From the NCBI GenBank assembly GCA_030690245.1, contig JAUYGW010000267.1, positions 1-18,400 on the forward strand: 18,400 nt of DNA, in the 5' to 3' direction. Source of the stretch: Gallionella sp. GTDB taxonomy: Bacteria > Pseudomonadota > Gammaproteobacteria > Burkholderiales > Gallionellaceae. Shown one piece after another: positions 15,634 to 18,400 of this stretch. The translations under genes were made by a program, and so were the position numbers. The notes under the pieces were generated by a model. It worked only from the letters and a program-made list of their open reading frames with translations. It ran no database searches and was not told the DNA's origin. Each line of letters starts with the position of its first letter. The stretch's first letter is position 1.

Positions 15634-16084
15634 TCGCCTCACCCGCCAACTCGCACGCCATCACCAGCGCATCCTCGCTGCCCTCTTCATTCCGGTAATA
15701 ACCGCGCCGCTCACCGATCTGGCTGAAACCCGCGCTGCGATACAGCGCGATTGCGGCAACATTGGACGAACGCACTTCGAGGAACACGCGCTTCATATTC
15801 CTGCCACGCGCCACGTTCAACATCTCCGCCAACATCGCGCGCCCCAATCCCTTGCGCTGTTGCGCCGCCGCCACGCCGATATTGAGCAGCTCTGCCTCAC
15901 CCACCACCGGCATCAATATCGCATAGCCGCGAATCCCGCCTTCTTCCGTTTCATCCACACAGCATAGATAGCCGCTGTGCAGCGCATCGGTAAAATTGCC
16001 GCGCGTCCAAGGAAATCGCTGCACCGCCTGTTCGATGACCAGCACCGCATCCACATCGCCCTGCGTCATCGCACGCATCATCAT
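15626..16084 (-). CDS. rimI: Ribosomal protein S18 alanine N-acetyltransferase
   Basis: GNAT enzyme that acetylates the N-terminal alanine of ribosomal protein S18. The protein has 152 residues. The acetyl-CoA loop QQRKGLGRAM (75-84) is present, and E103 (FLEVRSSN) and Y115 (ALYRSAGF) match the catalytic Glu103 and Tyr115 described for Salmonella RimI. The ATG overlaps the tsaB stop (ATGA), implying coupling; two further ATG codons follow directly, so the exact start could shift by one or two codons. Association with tsaB is widespread. The stop overlaps the start of the uracil-DNA glycosylase gene. Confidence 0.95.
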   Translation of the reverse strand: MMMRAMTQGDVDAVLVIEQAVQRFPWTRGNFTDALHSGYLCCVDETEEGGIRGYAILMPVVGEAELLNIGVAAAQQRKGLGRAMLAEMLNVARGRNMKRVFLEVRSSNVAAIALYRSAGFSQIGERRGYYRNEEGSEDALVMACELAGEANG

Positions 16085-16770
16085 GCTGAACGTGACGCTT
16101 CCCGTTCGCTGGTCTTCAGCGCCACCTTGTCGCGCAGGTACAGCGGCAAGGCTTCCGCCGCATCCGCCCCGCGCCCCTGCGCAAATTGCGCCGCACCGAG
16201 CGCGGCAATCGCGGCGGCCTGCGGCACGGCGGCGTCATCCGCGTCCTGCAACTGTCCTGCGTATCTTTCGGCCAATACCGCGCTGTGAACGGCGAAACCG
16301 CTGCCCGCGCCGAACCAGTCATTGCCCGGCAGCGGCGGTGCCTCTTCCGGTTTACACAGGCGCGGTTCGCTCACCGCCACCCAGACATCATCCTGTTTTT
16401 CATACGCGGCGTGGTAAATCTCGCCCATGCGCGCATCCAGCGCGGCAATCACGCGCAACTTGCCGGAAGCCTCCGCCAGCGCCTCCAGGGTGCAGATGCC
16501 GGCCACCGGCAAATCTGCGCCGAACGCCAGGCCCTGCGCCGCACCGCACGCGATGCGCACCCCGGTAAACGACCCCGGCCCCATGCCGAATGCGATGCCG
16601 TCCATTTCCTTGATTCCGAGTCCCGCATCCTTGAGCAAGGCATCCAGCATCGCCATCAGCAGCTCGGAATGTTTCTGCCCGACCAATTCGCAACGCTCCA
16701 CGACCACGCCATCCAGCCACAGCGCAACCGAACAGTATTCGGTGGAAGTTTCCAGTGCCAGTACGCGCAT
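16081..16770 (-). CDS. tsaB: tRNA threonylcarbamoyladenosine biosynthesis protein TsaB
   Basis: Partner of TsaD and TsaE in making the t6A modification at position 37 of ANN-decoding tRNAs. The protein has 229 residues, normal length. Typical segments are VLALETSTEYCSVAL (3-17), QKHSELL, GPGSFTGVRI (64-73) and LDARMGEIYHA (113-123). It lacks the metal-binding histidines of TsaD, as expected for TsaB. The ATG at 16770 gives the conserved N-terminus; the ribosome site is weak. It is probably the first gene of the tsaB-rimI-UDG operon, and its leader runs directly out of the family E element. Confidence 0.95.
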   Translation of the reverse strand: MRVLALETSTEYCSVALWLDGVVVERCELVGQKHSELLMAMLDALLKDAGLGIKEMDGIAFGMGPGSFTGVRIACGAAQGLAFGADLPVAGICTLEALAEASGKLRVIAALDARMGEIYHAAYEKQDDVWVAVSEPRLCKPEEAPPLPGNDWFGAGSGFAVHSAVLAERYAGQLQDADDAAVPQAAAIAALGAAQFAQGRGADAAEALPLYLRDKVALKTSEREASRSA

Positions 16771-16785
16771 TATCTTGAAAAGCTA

Positions 16786-16942
16786 TTAGCCACGGATTGA
16801 CACCGATTGACACCGATTAAATACCGGGCGAGCGCATACCGGGCTCCGCTCAATACTGCCGATAATTTGACCCGGCAGATAGAACTGCAAAACCATCCGT
16901 TAGTTTGATAATCCGTGAACATCCGTGTTAATCCGTGGCTAA
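16786..16942. repeat. MITE-like element with CCACGGATT arms (family E), ispF-tsaB gap
   Basis: The left end TTAGCCACGGATTGACACCG (16786-16805) is followed by another GATTGACACCGATT unit. The right end, from AATCCGTGAACATCCGTG (16911) to AATCCGTGGCTAA (16930-16942), is the inverted counterpart. The outermost 13 bp are perfectly inverted. The interior shares short stretches (GCCGATAATTTGA-like) with the copy at 6359-6607, so these appear to be one element family. It fills the 186-bp gap between ispF and tsaB. Confidence 0.8.
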
Positions 16943-16956
16943 TGTTGTTTTTCTCA

Positions 16957-17430
16957 TCAATCGGCAAGCAGCAATACGACAGCTTGCGCCGCGATCCCCT
17001 CGCCGCGCCCGCTGAACCCCAATTGCTCGGTGGTGGTCGCTTTCACGTTGACGGCACTTTTTTCCACGCGCAGGTCGGCGGCGATATGCGCCACCATCTG
17101 CGGGATATGCGGCGCCATTTTCGGCGCCTGTGCGATGATCGTCGCATCCACGTTGCCGACGCGGTAACCCTGTTCGCGCACCAGATGCAACACCTCGCGC
17201 AACAGGATGCGGCTGTCGATGTTCTTGAATTTCGCATCGGTATCGGCAAAATGCTTGCCAATGTCGCCCAGCGCCGCCGCGCCAAGCAATGCATCGCTGA
17301 TCGCATGCAGCAGCACGTCCGCATCGGAATGGCCGAGCAGCCCCTTGTCGTGGGAAATTTCCACGCCACCGATAATCAACCGGCGCCCTTCCACCAACTG
17401 GTGAACGTCAAAGCCTTGACCGATTCTCAT
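16957..17430 (-). CDS. ispF: 2-C-methyl-D-erythritol 2,4-cyclodiphosphate synthase
   Basis: Cyclises CDP-methylerythritol 2-phosphate in the MEP pathway of isoprenoid synthesis. The protein has 157 residues. The zinc ligands of the E. coli enzyme appear at identical numbers: D8, H10 (GFDVH) and H42 ([13 protein letters not shown]). HSDAD (34-38), [11 protein letters not shown] and [16 protein letters not shown] are typical. The frame is open to 17493, but that 21-codon extension is repeat F translated. The ATG at 17430 has AAGGA at proper spacing and gives the family start [10 protein letters not shown]. It is downstream of ispD on the same strand, about 100 bp away because of repeat F. Confidence 0.97.
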   Translation of the reverse strand: MRIGQGFDVHQLVEGRRLIIGGVEISHDKGLLGHSDADVLLHAISDALLGAAALGDIGKHFADTDAKFKNIDSRILLREVLHLVREQGYRVGNVDATIIAQAPKMAPHIPQMVAHIAADLRVEKSAVNVKATTTEQLGFSGRGEGIAAQAVVLLLAD

Positions 17431-17448
17431 TTTATTTTCCTTAAATGA

Positions 17449-17542
17449 GCTGGTAGCTTGTAGCCTGTAGCTGGTAGCCAATAAAGTGCGCACTTCGCGC
17501 GCGGCATTTAACGCTACAAGCTACGAGCTACCGGCTACAAGC
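17449..17542. repeat. Palindrome built of GTAGC units (family F) between ispD and ispF
   Basis: The left arm (17449-17478) has four GTAGC units, starting GCTGGTAGCTTGTAGCC. The right arm (17513-17542) has the inverted equivalents, starting GCTACAAGCTACGAGC. The centre holds a perfect 12-bp palindrome AAGTGCGCACTT (17484-17495). The right arm includes the ispD stop codon (17535-17537), and the left arm lies just upstream of the ispF ribosome site. The mRNA should fold here into a long imperfect hairpin. Confidence 0.8.
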
Positions 17543-18218
17543 CTTTCCACGCCAACAATAACTCCGCCAGCAATAAATCCTGCGGATAAGTCACCTTGAA
17601 ATTGCTCGATTCGCTCAATACCAGTTTGGGCCGCAAACCCAATGCCTCAATCGCCGATGCCTCGTCGGTGACCTGGCTGCACTGCCGCAACGCATATGCC
17701 AGTAGCCCGGCGCGGAACATCTGCGGCGTCTGCGCCTGCCATAATTGTTCGCGGTTCTCGGTGAGCAAGACGCGGCCATCCGCATCGGCGCGCTTCAGCG
17801 TATCCGCCACCGGCACGGCGAGGATGCCGCCTACCTCGTCGTCGCGCAATTCGGCGATCAGTTTGGCGAGATGCGCCTGCGTCAGGCAGGGGCGTGCCGC
17901 GTCATGCACCAGCACCCAGTCGTCCGGCTCCAGCTCGGAAGCCAGCAAGCCGTTCGCCACGCTCGCGGCACGCGTCGCCCCGCCGCAAAACAACGGCTGC
18001 AGCTTGTCGCCGAAGCGCGACCAGTCGTAGGTGTGGAACAGCGTGTCTTCGGGAGCCAGCACCACGAACACCGTGGAGATCTCGGGGCTGGCGCACAGCG
18101 TATTCAACGCGTGGAAAATCAGCGGCTGCCCGGCCAGAGGCAGGTATTGTTTGGGCAACTCATGTCCCATGCGCGCGCCGAAACCGGCGGCGGGAACCAA
18201 GGCGTGGAATTCTGACAT
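17535..18218 (-). CDS. ispD: 2-C-methyl-D-erythritol 4-phosphate cytidylyltransferase
   Basis: Couples CTP and methylerythritol 4-phosphate to CDP-methylerythritol in the MEP pathway. The protein has 227 residues, normal length. The nucleotide-binding segment [11 protein letters not shown] (8-18) with PKQYLPL, the VHDAARPC segment, and [11 protein letters not shown] with [11 protein letters not shown] near the end are all typical. The frame is open upstream to 18254, but those 12 codons overlap the mfd promoter region; [12 protein letters not shown] fits the family start. No strong ribosome site is visible. It is divergent from the probable mfd gene and followed by ispF. Its stop codon lies inside repeat F. 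Confidence 0.96.
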   Translation of the reverse strand: MSEFHALVPAAGFGARMGHELPKQYLPLAGQPLIFHALNTLCASPEISTVFVVLAPEDTLFHTYDWSRFGDKLQPLFCGGATRAASVANGLLASELEPDDWVLVHDAARPCLTQAHLAKLIAELRDDEVGGILAVPVADTLKRADADGRVLLTENREQLWQAQTPQMFRAGLLAYALRQCSQVTDEASAIEALGLRPKLVLSESSNFKVTYPQDLLLAELLLAWKGL

Positions 18219-18258
18219 GGTGCGATTGTAAATTAAAAGGTTGTCCGCGCGCATGGCT

Positions 18259-18264
18259 TATAAT
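18259..18264 (+). promoter_or_regulatory. Candidate -10 box for the probable mfd gene
   Basis: A perfect TATAAT lies 28 bp before the GTG start of the rightward gene and is followed by a GC-rich stretch. No good -35 hexamer is found 16-18 bp upstream (TTGTCC at 18241-18246 is too close), so this is tentative. Confidence 0.4.
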
Positions 18265-18291
18265 GCGCGCCTCTGTTTCAGGCTGTCCATC

Positions 18292-18400
18292 GTGCTTTTC
18301 TCGTCAAAACATTCCCGTCCCCGCTATACGCAACTGCACGGCTCGTCCGACACATTGGCGCTGGCGCAATATGCCGCGCAGCAATCGCCGCAGGCCCGTT
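18292..18400 (+). CDS. mfd: Probable transcription-repair coupling factor Mfd, N-terminal fragment
   Basis: Only 36 codons from a GTG at 18292 are in the window and the frame is open at the right edge. The segment RYTQLHGSSDTLALAQYA (11-28) resembles the N-terminus of betaproteobacterial Mfd, the ATP-dependent translocase that removes stalled RNA polymerase and recruits UvrA. The position divergent from ispD-ispF is also usual for mfd in betaproteobacteria. No catalytic motif is visible, so the call rests on this short similarity and on context. Confidence 0.75.
   Translation, partial: MLFSSKHSRPRYTQLHGSSDTLALAQYAAQQSPQAR

Noticed and set aside
17431..17493. N-terminal extension of ispF
   Set aside because: The 21 extra residues are translated repeat F. 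The family start [10 protein letters not shown] follows a proper AAGGA site.
1..18400. Functional link between the MTA genes and ispD/ispF through an MTA-isoprenoid shunt
   Set aside because: The gene sets are about 13 kb apart with unrelated operons between them, and no cupin isomerase of that shunt is seen; ispDF next to mfd is ordinary for this group.

Overview
The window is a dense, GC-rich stretch of a proteobacterial chromosome. The neighbourhoods tsaB-rimI-family 4 UDG and ispF-ispD with a divergent mfd, and the protein sequences themselves, suggest a betaproteobacterium, perhaps of the Gallionellaceae/Nitrosomonadales kind. That assignment is inferred from memory of such genomes, not from a search. 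Almost everything is on the minus strand; only lplT and the edge gene (probable mfd) are on plus. No tRNA, rRNA, CRISPR array, transposase or prophage gene was seen.

Right to left along the minus strand (direction of transcription), positions 18254-16957 carry ispD and ispF (MEP isoprenoid pathway). Positions 16770-14821 carry tsaB, rimI and a family 4 uracil-DNA glycosylase with short overlaps, a housekeeping operon. Positions 14674-6628 hold a three-gene signalling block: a large helical-sensor/HAMP/PAS/PAS/GGDEF/EAL protein, a UrtA/amide-binding-type periplasmic protein without any permease, and a second large Cache/HAMP/PAS/PAS/GGDEF/EAL protein whose start overlaps the binding-protein stop as ATGA. 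I read this as a ligand-sensing c-di-GMP module, not a transporter.

lplT (lysophospholipid transporter, plus strand) and alr (alanine racemase, minus strand) are divergent at about 5.0 kb. Positions 3700-1 carry mtnP, apt, mtnA and a class II aldolase in one direction. Together they could phosphorolyse methylthioadenosine, recapture adenine as AMP, isomerise methylthioribose-1-phosphate and cleave the ketose phosphate to DHAP plus a methylthio-aldehyde, as in the DHAP shunt described for Rhodospirillum rubrum and some E. coli. The aldolase runs off the left edge and is clearly longer than the roughly 220-residue aldolases of that pathway.

The intergenic space is largely filled by at least six families of imperfect palindromic repeats (labelled A-F here). 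One family D copy lies in frame inside the uracil-DNA glycosylase gene. Three repeats overlap or abut stop codons (mtnA, mtnP, ispD), and one family D copy is nested inside a larger family E element between lplT and the EAL gene.
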